Shown piece by piece: positions 53,330 through 62,039 of a DNA stretch of 64,000 bases. The translations under genes were made by a program, and so were the position numbers. Under the pieces are notes generated by a model. It was not told where the DNA came from, made no database searches, and was given only the letters and a program-made list of their open reading frames with translations. Source of the stretch: an uncultured Oscillospiraceae bacterium (GTDB taxonomy: Bacteria > Bacillota > Clostridia > Oscillospirales > Ruminococcaceae). The stretch is taken from positions 62,001 to 126,000 of the forward strand of contig CAKSZX010000005.1 of the NCBI GenBank assembly GCA_934526065.1. Direction: 5' to 3'. The stretch's first letter is position 1. Each line of letters starts with the position of its first letter.

Positions 53330-53344
53330 ATCGGCATTGCCGAT
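53330..53344. promoter_or_regulatory. 15 bp palindrome downstream of the M20 promoter
   Basis: ATCGGCA-T-TGCCGAT, perfect, 19 bases past the -10 box and just before the ribosome site at 53352: the position of a repressor operator. Could also be a weak RNA hairpin. Confidence 0.55.
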
Positions 53345-53366
53345 AACATATAAAGGAGAAATTCCA

Positions 53367-54674
53367 ATGACAAAAGAAGAAGTTAAAAAGAAGATTTGCG
53401 ACACCATTGACGCAAACAAAGACAAGCTTTACGAAATAGGTAATTCCATTTTCCAAAATCCGGAACTTGGATACAAAGAGGTTAAAACAAGCGCCCTTGT
53501 AAGAAAAACATTTGACGAAATCGGTTTGAAACACCAGGATAACCTTGTGATCACAGGTGTTAAGGCAAAATTATTCGACGACAGAACAGAAGGCCCCAAT
53601 GTTTGTATCATGGGCGAGCTTGACGCTGTTGTATGCCCGGATCACCCATATGCAGACAAGACAACAGGTGCCGCACACTGCTGCGGTCACTACGGCCAAA
53701 TCACCGCCATGTTGGCATCTGCAATGGCTCTCAACGCCGTTAAGGACGAATTCCCTGTGGGTAATGTAACATTCTTTGCGGTACCTGCGGAAGAATGTAT
53801 AGAACTTGAATACCGCAAAGGCCTTATGGACGAAGGCAAAATCAAATATATTTCAGGCAAGCAGAACCTTATTCACACAGGTGCATTTGACGATGTTGAT
53901 ATGGCTTTGTTGGTACACGCAAACAACGCTCACAATGTTGTTACAGCTTCTTCAAGAAGCGTAGGTTTCGTTTCAAAAACCGTTAAATTTATCGGTAAAG
54001 AGGCTCACGCCGGTGCAGCACCTTGGGCAGGCGTAAACGCCCTTGACGCTGCGGCTTTGGCTCTCAATGCCATCAATGCTATCAGAAGTACTTTGAAAGA
54101 CCGGGATTGCATCAGAATTCACCCGATCATCACAAAGGGCGGCACCCTTGTAAACATTGTTCCTAATGATGTAAGAATGGAAATGTATGTAAGAGGCGCA
54201 ACCATCGAGGCTATTAAAGACGCCAATGCAAAGGTAAACCGTGCTATCAAAGGTGCCGCATATGCTATCGGCTGTGAAGTTGAAATCAACGATATGCCGG
54301 GCGACCTGCCGTGTATCTATGATCAGACATTGGCTCACATCTACGGCGACAACGGCGCTGCCATATTCCCTGACAGAGAAGTTGTTTACAGCGAAGAAAT
54401 CGGCGGCGGCTCATCTGATATGGGCGACATCGCAACTGTTATCCCTGCTGTACAGCCTGGCACAGGCGGAATTGTTGGTAACTTCCATTCAAAAGACTTT
54501 ACAATGGAATACCCGGACGAAATCTATCTTGACCCTGCAAAACTTATGGCTTGCTCGGTAGTTGACCTGCTTTGGGATAACGCCGAAAAAGCAAAAGAGG
54601 TTATCGCAAACTTCAAGAGCCCATACAACACAAAGACATTTGACAAAGTATGGGAAGAAATTATGGGTAAATGA
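53367..54674 (+). CDS. M20 family amidohydrolase/peptidase (AbgB-like)
   Basis: 435 residues. MGELDAVVCPDH, CCGHYGQITAML and VPAEECIELEYR carry the metal and catalytic residues; HAGAAPWAGVNALDAAAL marks the dimerisation domain. M20 enzymes of this type hydrolyse N-acyl amino acids or p-aminobenzoyl-glutamate. ATG at 53367 with AAGGAG 9 bases upstream. Monocistronic with a terminator after it, divergent from apbE. Confidence 0.9.
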   Translation: MTKEEVKKKICDTIDANKDKLYEIGNSIFQNPELGYKEVKTSALVRKTFDEIGLKHQDNLVITGVKAKLFDDRTEGPNVCIMGELDAVVCPDHPYADKTTGAAHCCGHYGQITAMLASAMALNAVKDEFPVGNVTFFAVPAEECIELEYRKGLMDEGKIKYISGKQNLIHTGAFDDVDMALLVHANNAHNVVTASSRSVGFVSKTVKFIGKEAHAGAAPWAGVNALDAAALALNAINAIRSTLKDRDCIRIHPIITKGGTLVNIVPNDVRMEMYVRGATIEAIKDANAKVNRAIKGAAYAIGCEVEINDMPGDLPCIYDQTLAHIYGDNGAAIFPDREVVYSEEIGGGSSDMGDIATVIPAVQPGTGGIVGNFHSKDFTMEYPDEIYLDPAKLMACSVVDLLWDNAEKAKEVIANFKSPYNTKTFDKVWEEIMGK

Positions 54675-54720
54675 TTTTACTACTATAACATCTTCTAATA
54701 TATGAATAATATATTAAAAT

Positions 54721-54750
54721 AAAAAGGCGGATCGATCCGCCTTTTTATTT
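54721..54750 (+). terminator. Terminator after the M20 gene
   Basis: AAAAAGGCGGAT - CG - ATCCGCCTTTTT. Confidence 0.92.
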
Positions 54751-54893
54751 TACCATTTTTACATGTAAAATCTAAAAATTTCCTTTTCCATTTTGAAATG
54801 CAACAAATTTACATAATTCTGATATATATATATCGATTTTTATGATAACATTTTATCGAAAATATTATTTTTTATAAATTGGAGGAAATTTTT

Positions 54894-55247
54894 ATGAAAA
54901 AGAAAAACAAATCAACAGCCTTAATTTTTTCTGTTTTGCTGGGTGGATTTGGTATTGACAGATTTTACCTTGGCTACACCGGTATAGGCATACTTAAATT
55001 GCTTACAGGTGGCTGTTTCGGCATCTTGTGGATTGTTGACATAGTCTTTCTGCTTACAGGCAAACTCGTGCCGGCGGACGGCTCCGAATGGGATGAGGAT
55101 GCCCCACTTTTCGGTTCCACTAACCGGACTGGTAAGACCATTGACAGTGCAGACGAAATTTTGAAATTTAAAGAACTTTTGGATGCCGGTGCCATCACAC
55201 AGGAAGAATTTGAGCGGAAGAAAAAAGAAATTTTGGAAAGGGCATAA
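54894..55247 (+). CDS. TM2 domain membrane protein with C-terminal SHOCT motif
   Basis: 117 residues. LLGGFGIDRFYLGYTGIGILKL with GGCFGILWIVDIVFLLTG is the TM2 domain (two helices joined by a short Asp-containing turn). A linker follows, then ILKFKELLDAGAITQEEFERKK, a SHOCT motif. Both domains are widespread with undefined roles. ATG at 54894 has GGAGG upstream. It is followed after 3 bases by another SHOCT gene. Confidence 0.9.
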   Translation: MKKKNKSTALIFSVLLGGFGIDRFYLGYTGIGILKLLTGGCFGILWIVDIVFLLTGKLVPADGSEWDEDAPLFGSTNRTGKTIDSADEILKFKELLDAGAITQEEFERKKKEILERA

Positions 55248-55250
55248 TAT

Positions 55251-55895
55251 ATGTTTAGTGATTTTATTTATCTTATCCTAAATTGCATCTGTAATCTTAT
55301 CATTTCGATTGCAGGTATTGCCGTTTCTTTTGGCTTTATTAAATCATCAAAAAACTCCGCAAAAGAACCTGTAATGCGTGTACTCATTGGCTTTTTCGGA
55401 ATGTTAATTACAAAAATAATTTTATCAATTTTTATTGGGATCATTAGTAATTACATAAATCTAATATTTAATACGGATTTTTATTTCAATATTCAAATCT
55501 TCTATAAAATACCTATTTTGGGCAATGCCAAAATAGTATTAAACAATCTTAATTATCTTAAATATGGGGAATATGTAGTAAATCATACAATTCATATTAT
55601 ATTCTACGCTATATCAACTGCCATCGAAGCAGGATATTTCTATCTCCTTGCTACAAAGCCGGCAGATGAAATTATACCGATCGTAAAAACATATGTGGAC
55701 AAGTTATCAAATAATCCGGCTGCACCAACGGTTGAAACACCAGCGGTAGAAAAAGAAGAAAAGCCCACACCAAAAGCAAAGCTGAATAAGCCTATTGATA
55801 CAGAGGCCTTGCTTAAATATAAAAAACTTTTGGATGTCGGAGCAATAACACAGGAAGAATTCGACCAAAAGAAAAAAGAAATTATGGGAGGTTAA
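55251..55895 (+). CDS. Membrane protein with C-terminal SHOCT motif, unknown
   Basis: 214 residues with about four helices in the first 140, a Pro/Lys-rich linker (~150-185) and the C-terminal LLKYKKLLDVGAITQEEFDQKK, nearly the same SHOCT motif as the gene before it. The membrane part is Ile/Asn-rich, AT-rich in DNA, and matches no family I recognise. The shared tail suggests that both bind the same partner. Confidence 0.75.
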   Translation: MFSDFIYLILNCICNLIISIAGIAVSFGFIKSSKNSAKEPVMRVLIGFFGMLITKIILSIFIGIISNYINLIFNTDFYFNIQIFYKIPILGNAKIVLNNLNYLKYGEYVVNHTIHIIFYAISTAIEAGYFYLLATKPADEIIPIVKTYVDKLSNNPAAPTVETPAVEKEEKPTPKAKLNKPIDTEALLKYKKLLDVGAITQEEFDQKKKEIMGG

Positions 55896-55903
55896 ACATA
55901 ATA

Positions 55904-56548
55904 ATGAAAAAAATATTTAAAATCTTACTTGCTTTGTCAATGGTTGCACTTATATTGTCAGGTTGCAGTAGTAAGTTAAATGAGGCTAAAAAGGCCAAAA
56001 ACCTTTTATGTTCCGGTGTATCTGATAAATGTGATACCATATCACGGACAATAACTGATACTTGGTATGATTATATTGTAAACGACCATAAAACCAGCAC
56101 CCTTACAAGCACACTTGCATCAAAATACAATGTATCCGAAGATGTTGTAAAACAAGCCGGTGAGCTTATCGACTGTATATACGCAAAATCTACTGATGAT
56201 ATTAAAGGTGAAAACGGGATTGTCTATATGTTTTATCTGTCAGGCGGAGAAGGTTGGGTAATACAAGATTTTTCAACGGCAGTTAATTTCTATATTGCTA
56301 TTTTAGAGGTTAACGGTACTTTTGATGAATTAAATGATAATTTAAACGAAGCATATGAATCTATCCAAAAGCTTTCTTCAAATGAAAAATACTATAATTC
56401 CTTGAAAGATTTGTACACTTATGTATCGGGGTATCTCGATTATTGCCAATCTCCCACAGGAAATTATAGCCAAGCAACATCATATATTTTAGATTATCAG
56501 CAAAATATTTTAAGATTAAAAAATGATCTGGACATATCTCTAAAATAG
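55904..56548 (+). CDS. Lipoprotein, helical, unknown
   Basis: 214 residues with signal helix and lipobox (LSGC, Cys21). The mature part is mostly helical with no known domain (KNLLCSGVSDKCDTISRTI, YAKSTDDIKGENG). It is the third gene of the TM2/SHOCT operon, 8 bases after the previous stop, and ends before a terminator. Confidence 0.8.
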   Translation: MKKIFKILLALSMVALILSGCSSKLNEAKKAKNLLCSGVSDKCDTISRTITDTWYDYIVNDHKTSTLTSTLASKYNVSEDVVKQAGELIDCIYAKSTDDIKGENGIVYMFYLSGGEGWVIQDFSTAVNFYIAILEVNGTFDELNDNLNEAYESIQKLSSNEKYYNSLKDLYTYVSGYLDYCQSPTGNYSQATSYILDYQQNILRLKNDLDISLK

Positions 56549-56573
56549 TCTTGTCTAAATCTATGACAATAAA

Positions 56574-56606
56574 TCAAAAGGCGGAGCAATCCGCCTTTTT
56601 ATTTTA
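56574..56606 (+). terminator. Terminator after the SHOCT/lipoprotein operon
   Basis: AAAAGGCGGA - GCAA - TCCGCCTTTTTATTTT. Confidence 0.92.
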
Positions 56607-56619
56607 CCTGTATTTAAAA

Positions 56620-57339
56620 TCACAAAAACAATTTTTCTATTTCCTCGCCGGTTAGCTCTCGCCGTTCTCCCGGCTGTAAAGTATCATCTAAAATCAAACC
56701 GCCTATGGAAATTCTCTTTAAATATGTCACAAATCCGCCGCAAAAGCGAACAAGGCGTTTTACTTCGTGATATTTGCCTTCGGTTACGGTCACATAACAG
56801 CTTTTTTCGTCAATTACCTGTATTTCGGCCGGTTTGTAAGTGTTGCCCAAATATTCTATGCCCTCACTGACCCGGCAAATTTTATCCGGGTCTAACCGCC
56901 TGGTAAATTCGGCGTAGTATTTCTTTTCCGTTTCGTGTTCCGGGTGGGCAACACGAGAGGAAATTTCCCCGTTGTTTGTCAATATAATTAAGCCCTCGGT
57001 GTCTGCATCAAGCCTACCTACCGGGAAAAGTGTTTTGTATTCCTCATTTTCCAAAAGGGAAGTAATATTTTTATATCTTAAATCCCCATTTACACAAACA
57101 TAGCCTGTGGGCTTATTCATCATAAGGGTGATGTATGGTTTAGGGAAAAGACGGACTTCGTCAACGCAAATAATGCTGTTTTCCGGGCAATCATAACCGG
57201 CAATATCGCACACTTGGCCGTTTACGGTAACTCTCTGCCGTGCAACAAGTCGGCGTATTTCCTGTTTTGTATAATGCCCCCAACCACGCAGAATATGGTC
57301 AAGCCTGCCGGACTCAATCCTTTTATTTATTTCACCCAT
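56620..57339 (-). CDS. RsuA/RluB family pseudouridine synthase
   Basis: 239 residues: an S4 RNA-binding domain (GRLDHILRGWGHYTKQEIRR) and the catalytic domain with FPVGRLDADTEGLIILTNNG holding the essential Asp, then EGKYHEVKRLVRFCGG. It modifies uridine in rRNA; whether 16S (RsuA) or 23S (RluB/E/F) is not certain from sequence. Monocistronic. Confidence 0.92.
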   Translation of the reverse strand: MGEINKRIESGRLDHILRGWGHYTKQEIRRLVARQRVTVNGQVCDIAGYDCPENSIICVDEVRLFPKPYITLMMNKPTGYVCVNGDLRYKNITSLLENEEYKTLFPVGRLDADTEGLIILTNNGEISSRVAHPEHETEKKYYAEFTRRLDPDKICRVSEGIEYLGNTYKPAEIQVIDEKSCYVTVTEGKYHEVKRLVRFCGGFVTYLKRISIGGLILDDTLQPGERRELTGEEIEKLFL

Positions 57340-57533
57340 GATAAAATCCCCTGTGTTTAAAAGTAGTACAGATTTATTATATCTTAAATAAATTTATATT
57401 TCAACAAATGGCGCTGATGTGTTATTCAATGTGCGGACCGTCTTAATCAAAATTTTCAGGTGGAAAATCGGGACGAAATAGGGCTGATTTGAGCAAAAAC
57501 AATCGAAATTAAAGTTTGACAGCAAACAAATTA

Positions 57534-57562
57534 TTGATTTATTTCGCTTAAAGTGATATAAT
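57534..57562 (+). promoter_or_regulatory. Promoter of tRNA-Ser
   Basis: TTGATT (57534-57539), 17 bases, TATAAT (57557-57562), 53 bases before the tRNA. The rest of the 57340-57614 gap shows no gene. Confidence 0.75.
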
Positions 57563-57614
57563 AATTTTGTTAAGGCTGTGCTTATTTTACGGCACACTTT
57601 TAAACAGAATATAT

Positions 57615-57708
57615 GGAGATGTACCCAAGTGGTTGAAGGGTCTGCACTCGAAATGCAGTAGGTCGGGAGATCCCCGGCGCAAGAGTTCAAATCTCTTCAT
57701 CTCCGCCA
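57615..57708 (+). tRNA. tRNA-Ser (anticodon CGA)
   Basis: Acceptor arms GGAGATG and CATCTCC, discriminator G and encoded CCA (57706-57708). Anticodon loop CACTCGAAATG reads CGA for UCG serine codons. A long variable arm (GTCGGGAGATCCCCGGC region) is normal for class II serine tRNA, as is the GTTCAAATC T-loop. Its 3' end is next to the mobile element. Confidence 0.97.
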
Positions 57709-57712
57709 AAAA

Positions 57713-57752
57713 AGCCCGAAAAATCAAGGTTTTTTGGGCTTTTCTTTTTTGC
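57713..57752. terminator. Terminator between tRNA-Ser and the integrase
   Basis: AAAGCCCGAAAAATC - AAG - GTTTTTTGGGCTTT then TCTTTTTT; works for the tRNA and, by symmetry, for the integrase. Confidence 0.85.
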
Positions 57753-57780
57753 CATTTTGCTCAAAATCGGCTCAAAACCA

Positions 57781-57864
57781 TGGAAAGAACAGCTCGTTTT
57801 TTGGAAAGAACAAGGCGATTTTCGGCATTTTGGCGTATTCGAACCGTAAAAATCAGTTCTTTCC
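57781..57864. repeat. Three GGAAAGAAC boxes near the element end (candidate integrase arm sites)
   Basis: TGGAAAGAAC at 57781-57790 and 57802-57811, and the inverted GTTCTTTCC at 57856-57864. A fourth copy (GTTCTTTCCA, 59131-59140) lies upstream of the integrase gene. Confidence 0.55.
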
Positions 57865-59057
57865 GACATCGTCTGAAATTTTACTCCACTTGCTGCCGAA
57901 ATTCACCGATTCGGGAAGTGCCATTCCGCTGACCATTGCCTTTGCCGACGACAGTTTTGAAGTGTAGTCAAGGTGGGCGTAGATGTTAGCGGTGGCGGAA
58001 AAATCACTGTGTCCCAACCACTCTTGAATTTGTTTCAGCGGAACGCCGTTTGCAAGTAGCAGGCTTGCACAACTGTGCCTTAAATCGTGAAAACGCACTC
58101 TTTTACAGCCGTGCTTTTGAATATACTGAGAGAAATAGCTTGTCAGATACTCCGGTCGCATTAAATCTCCCAGCTCGTCTACAAAGACATAACCGTCATA
58201 TTCGTAGTTGTAGCAGTTGCCGCAGACCTTTTTATTGACTTCTTGTGCCGCTTTTACTTCTTTGAAGTATTCCGCACAAGTGGAAGTGTACGCATACTGG
58301 ATTTTGTTTTTGCAGAGTCCTGTGCGTACATTTTTGTTTTTCCGTCCACTTGCAGAGATGTGACCGTGTGCTTTATGGTTATTGTGCCACTCTCAAAATC
58401 AATGGCATCCCATTTCAGTCCGCAGACCTCGCCACGACGCAAACCGTAGAAAGCGGCGACCAAAACCGGAAGTTCCAGTTTTGTCCCTTTGACTACTTCA
58501 AATAAATGTTGCAGTTCTTCCGCATCAAGGAATACAGACTGATAATCGTTCTTTTTCGGGCGGTCTACCTTCATTGCCACATTCTGCGTAACAAGGTCGG
58601 TTTTCATTGCGTATTTCAGCGCCTGATGAATAACAGCATGATAGCGAATGACCGAGTTTGGTTTGACTGTTTTCAGCTTTTCGGAATAGAATTGCTGAAT
58701 GTGTCTTGCCTCTAATCCCTGAAGCGTTAGCGCTTTCTTGCGGAAATACGGCTCAATCACCGATTTCACCATTTGCTCGTAAGAGCTGAATGTGGTTGCT
58801 TTAACACGCACCTTGACGATTTCCGAGCATTCAAGCAGGTAGTCTGCAAATGGCATATCAGAAGCAATCTCGCCGACTTCCTGCGGCGGCACGAACTCAC
58901 TTCTGATTCGCACAAGCTCGGCTTCGGCTTTTCGTTTGTTTCCCTTTTCGGGCAGTCCCGTGAAAAAGTATTTCACACGGCGTTTTCCGTTGTTGTTATA
59001 GTAGCTCAGCACTACATAATAAAATCCTTTTTTTACTTGTAGGTGTCCTGATACCAT
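57853..59057 (-). pseudogene. Tyrosine integrase, interrupted by one frameshift
   Basis: Two frames together make a full ~400-residue phage/ICE integrase. The first (59057-58254) has an AP2-like arm-binding N-terminus, the SAM-like core-binding domain and the box I Arg in YGLRRGEVCGLKW; it ends out of frame after RTLPLVR. Shifting one base at about 58258 restores YFKEVKAAQEVNKKVC and then FHDLRHSCASLL and LGHSDFSATANIYAHLD, so all catalytic residues (R, K, H-x-x-R, H, Y) exist. A real mutation, a sequencing error or rare programmed shifting are possible. AAAGGAG precedes the ATG. Confidence 0.88.
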
Positions 59058-59177
59058 TATTTTTAACTCCTTTCATTGTACATCACAGGAAAGACATACA
59101 CCGACAAGCCTATTATAGCTTGCCGGTATAGTTCTTTCCATTCTGCAAGAGGTACTCACTGTACACTTTAGTTCGAA

Positions 59178-59435
59178 TTAACGGGCGTCTCTGTTGCGTT
59201 CTCGTTGGCGTTTCAAAAGTTCCAAGCCTTTTAGAATATCTCGTTTAATTTGCTCATCGCTGTAATTTTGCGGAAAGTATTTGCGAAGCTCATCACGAGG
59301 AAGCTTGATTTGTTCCTTTTGATTTGGTTTTTCTTCCGATAAAACAGCGTAGACTGCATCGGCGGTAAGCAAGCCGTCCTGTGACATTTTCTTCAGCCTG
59401 ATACTCTGTGCGTGTGATGGTGTGCAGTCATTCAT
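59178..59435 (-). CDS. Small protein of the mobile element, unknown
   Basis: 85 residues, charged and helical (LPRDELRKYFPQNYSDEQIKRDI). Its ATG overlaps the relaxase stop (ATGA), so it is coupled to it. The RKYFPQNYSDEQI region resembles tails of ParB-like or accessory proteins on Firmicute conjugative elements. No function can be assigned. Confidence 0.65.
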   Translation of the reverse strand: MNDCTPSHAQSIRLKKMSQDGLLTADAVYAVLSEEKPNQKEQIKLPRDELRKYFPQNYSDEQIKRDILKGLELLKRQRERNRDAR

Positions 59436-60400
59436 AGCAGATATAAATATCTGAAATACAATGCTTTAAGACCCGTAATCTTTTTTTTGTTTTTTAGGTT
59501 ACCTTTAACAAAATGCGCCTTTTGAATTGTTACACCGAAGCTCTTTTTTTCGGTAAACTCATAGTATAAGCGGTAAGCTTCCTGAGAGTTGTTTTTAAGT
59601 GTATCTCTCATTCGGTCATAGATTGCATCACGGTCATAGGCTTCTCCTAAGCGGTACAAACGAGTCGCTTTTTTGCTGTTAACAGAGCAAATTGTGGCGT
59701 ACTTATGATAAGGATTCATATCGACTACATATCCGAGCTGTTTCATAACATAGGTAAAAGTTTTGGAATTTGTACTCATCGTAAGAGCTTTATCTATCGC
59801 CTCACGCATTAAATTGTATCGGGTCAGTTCGCCGTTCTTTTCTGCAAAGTACAGCTTGCGTGGAGTCTTTCCTTTAGGATTTTTAATAACTGTCAGGCCG
59901 TTTTCTTTGCAAAGTTCATCGGAAATACTGCGCAGTTTCCAGTATGCTCCCTCGTTGCAGTTGAACTTCTTACCGTTCCACATATTCACCGAATTGATGA
60001 CCAAATGGTTGTGATATGTGCCGGTGTTAAAGTGCGTAGCGACCAGCACTTGATACTGATCGCCCCACATTTTTTTGGCAAGTTCAACGCCGAGTTTGTG
60101 AGCAACCTGAGGTGTAACTTCGCCTGTTTTGAAACTCTGATATGCGTGATAAGCCACATTGCCGACCGTCTTATCAAATCGTTCTTGTACCGCATTCATC
60201 TCGGCAAAAGCTGTTTCTGCGGTGCAGTTTACGCCTGTCACATACATTGCTTTTTCTTCACCGATTACGGTTTTTCTCTCGTCGCTTGCGTAGTGAAGTA
60301 CCTTGCAAATATCGCTGTAAATCGTCTTGTCCGAGTTCGCCGCATAACTTAAAACACGGCTGACGCTGTCGGTTATAGCCCATATTTTTGTTACTGCCAC
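59432..60400 (-). CDS. Relaxase/mobilization nuclease (MobP type)
   Basis: 322 residues. The relaxase start MAVTKIWAITDSVSRVLSYA has the candidate catalytic Tyr19, and THFNTGTYHNHLVINSVN gives the three-His metal site (123, 130, 132). It would nick oriT and pilot the strand during transfer. It ends after LKALYFRYLYLL, shorter than many family members (~430-450), so the C-terminal region may be reduced. The start overlaps mobC by 10 bases. Confidence 0.92.
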   Translation of the reverse strand: MAVTKIWAITDSVSRVLSYAANSDKTIYSDICKVLHYASDERKTVIGEEKAMYVTGVNCTAETAFAEMNAVQERFDKTVGNVAYHAYQSFKTGEVTPQVAHKLGVELAKKMWGDQYQVLVATHFNTGTYHNHLVINSVNMWNGKKFNCNEGAYWKLRSISDELCKENGLTVIKNPKGKTPRKLYFAEKNGELTRYNLMREAIDKALTMSTNSKTFTYVMKQLGYVVDMNPYHKYATICSVNSKKATRLYRLGEAYDRDAIYDRMRDTLKNNSQEAYRLYYEFTEKKSFGVTIQKAHFVKGNLKNKKKITGLKALYFRYLYLL

Positions 60401-60705
60401 GGCGAATCACTTGCTCTTCCCGGCTCACCGATTGAGTGGTAAGCCTTCAAAAATTTACTTACGACATAATCGAATCCGTCGCTGATTCTGTCGTCGGACA
60501 GCGACTTGAAGCTGTCACGAAGAGCAGTCAAACCTCGGTAAGCTTCGTAAAATTCCTGCGGCAAGGTTGCCTGAACTTCCTTGCCCAATCCGAGTTTTCT
60601 AAGGTAAGCAGAGAGCGAAAGCCCGCATTTTTTAGCGGCAATTTCCATCTTTCTTTTCTCTCCCTCCGTCACTCGGATATTGATTGCAATAGACCTTTGT
60701 CTCAT
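60391..60705 (-). CDS. MobC-like relaxosome protein
   Basis: 104 residues; a ribbon-helix-helix start (RSIAINIRVTEGEKRKMEIAAK then CGLSLSAYLRKLGLG) typical of MobC accessory proteins that bind oriT and help the relaxase. It overlaps the relaxase start. AAAGGAATG lies upstream of its ATG. Confidence 0.88.
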   Translation of the reverse strand: MRQRSIAINIRVTEGEKRKMEIAAKKCGLSLSAYLRKLGLGKEVQATLPQEFYEAYRGLTALRDSFKSLSDDRISDGFDYVVSKFLKAYHSIGEPGRASDSPWQ

Positions 60706-60744
60706 ATATTTTCATTCCTTTCTCTGTATAATCGGAGTTACAGG

Positions 60745-60928
60745 GGCGGCAAGTCCCTTTCGGAAATTTGCCGCCGGTTTTGTGGGTTTCAAAGGCAACA
60801 CAAAACCTATGCTCGCTGCGCTGCGTCAGAGTAAAGGCAATACACGCTCCGTTTCCGTATTTCTCCGAAAACTTCGCTCGATTCCTTTACTCTTCCTTTT
60901 CCCCACAAAGTCATAGGACTTTGCGGGG
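60745..60928. other. Candidate oriT region with three inverted repeats
   Basis: In the 308-base gap upstream of mobC lie GGCGGCAA/TTGCCGCC (60745-60775), GGTTTTGTG/CACAAAACC (60776-60807) and CCCCACAAAGTC-ATAG-GACTTTGCGGGG (60901-60928). Inverted repeats upstream of mobC-relaxase are the expected setting of oriT. The nick site itself is not identified. Confidence 0.5.
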
Positions 60929-61013
60929 TCCCCGAAAGCGATTGACATTACCTGTATAGCCTTATATCCGATTTCTCAAAAAATGACGATAGTGACGGCT
61001 GTAACGGCTTTTC

Positions 61014-62039
61014 CTATATAGCGGATTTATTGTCATCGCCGTCATTGCCGTCATTCTTTTTTAAGTAAATCAGTCGGTTCGTACCGGTGCGTTTTGTTTT
61101 GTATTCGATGCCTTGCGGCTGAAAAACTTCCGAAGAAAATCGGGCAAGCATTTTGGTCACGACATTCGGTGTAACCTCGGTTTCGTTCATCTGCGTTATA
61201 AGTTGCGTTGCCGTGCCTCGCCATTCTTTTACTTCCGAAATATAATCAACCAGCCGGAAAATAAACTTCGGTATTTCTTCACGGTGAATATCCTCCATAT
61301 CCTTTCGCTCGACTAATTCCCACAAGTGACTGTGATTGTCAAACTTCAAGGTAAGCTCCTGATATGCAATATCTCGACCGGTAGCAAGCAGCGTTCCTGT
61401 TTCATTGGCACGGTTGCGCTTCAAAACAAAATTTGTATCTGCCGCACCTGTGATACCGGTGGAGCCTGACACCTCGTTGAATGGGTCGCTGACATCTTTC
61501 AGCTTCCTGACGTGGTGAACAACTACAACAGCAATGACGTACTTGTCCGAAATATTTTTCAGCGCCGAAACATCATCGTAGTCGCCTGCATACATTCCGC
61601 TTTTTCCGCCGGTGATTTTTGAATCTCGCACCTTTTGAAAGGTGTCGATAATGACAAGCTTTGTTTTCGGAAAGTCGGAAAGATACTGTTCGATTTGCTG
61701 TTCCAAATCGTTGCCGATTTGAAAACTCGTTGTGGCAATGCGAAGTTCAGGCGGCGCTTCGTCGGTGATTTGATACAGGCGGCTTTGTATTCTTGCATAA
61801 GTATCTTCCAAGCAGAGATAAAGTACATCGCTCTTGTGGGTTTCAAATTCCCACACAGGCTGTCCTCTAGCCACTTGAATGCCGAGCCAAAGCATAAGCC
61901 AGCTCTTGCCGATTTTACTTGAACCCGAAAGCACGCTGAGTCCTTGTGGTATCAAGCCGTCAACAACAAATAAGGTTTTTCTCATCGGCGTTGACAGCAG
62001 CGTGTCCGCATCGATTGTTTTCAGTTTTTCAACTTGCAT
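61014..62039 (-). CDS. RepA-like AAA ATPase (AAA_25) of the mobile element
   Basis: 341 residues; Walker A GSSKIGKS (39-46), Walker B KLVIIDTF and a downstream VVVVHHVRK sensor resemble hexameric RepA/KaiC-like helicases. A winged-helix-like tail follows (~260-330). Such ATPases are common on plasmids and mobilizable elements, where they help replicate the excised circle. The start overlaps the HTH gene by 11 bases. Confidence 0.88.
   Translation of the reverse strand: MQVEKLKTIDADTLLSTPMRKTLFVVDGLIPQGLSVLSGSSKIGKSWLMLWLGIQVARGQPVWEFETHKSDVLYLCLEDTYARIQSRLYQITDEAPPELRIATTSFQIGNDLEQQIEQYLSDFPKTKLVIIDTFQKVRDSKITGGKSGMYAGDYDDVSALKNISDKYVIAVVVVHHVRKLKDVSDPFNEVSGSTGITGAADTNFVLKRNRANETGTLLATGRDIAYQELTLKFDNHSHLWELVERKDMEDIHREEIPKFIFRLVDYISEVKEWRGTATQLITQMNETEVTPNVVTKMLARFSSEVFQPQGIEYKTKRTGTNRLIYLKKNDGNDGDDNKSAI

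Noticed and set aside
57711..57870. Repeated GGAAAGAAC spacing as a possible CRISPR array
   Set aside because: Only 9-10 bp, irregular spacing, both orientations and no cas genes; better explained as integrase sites.
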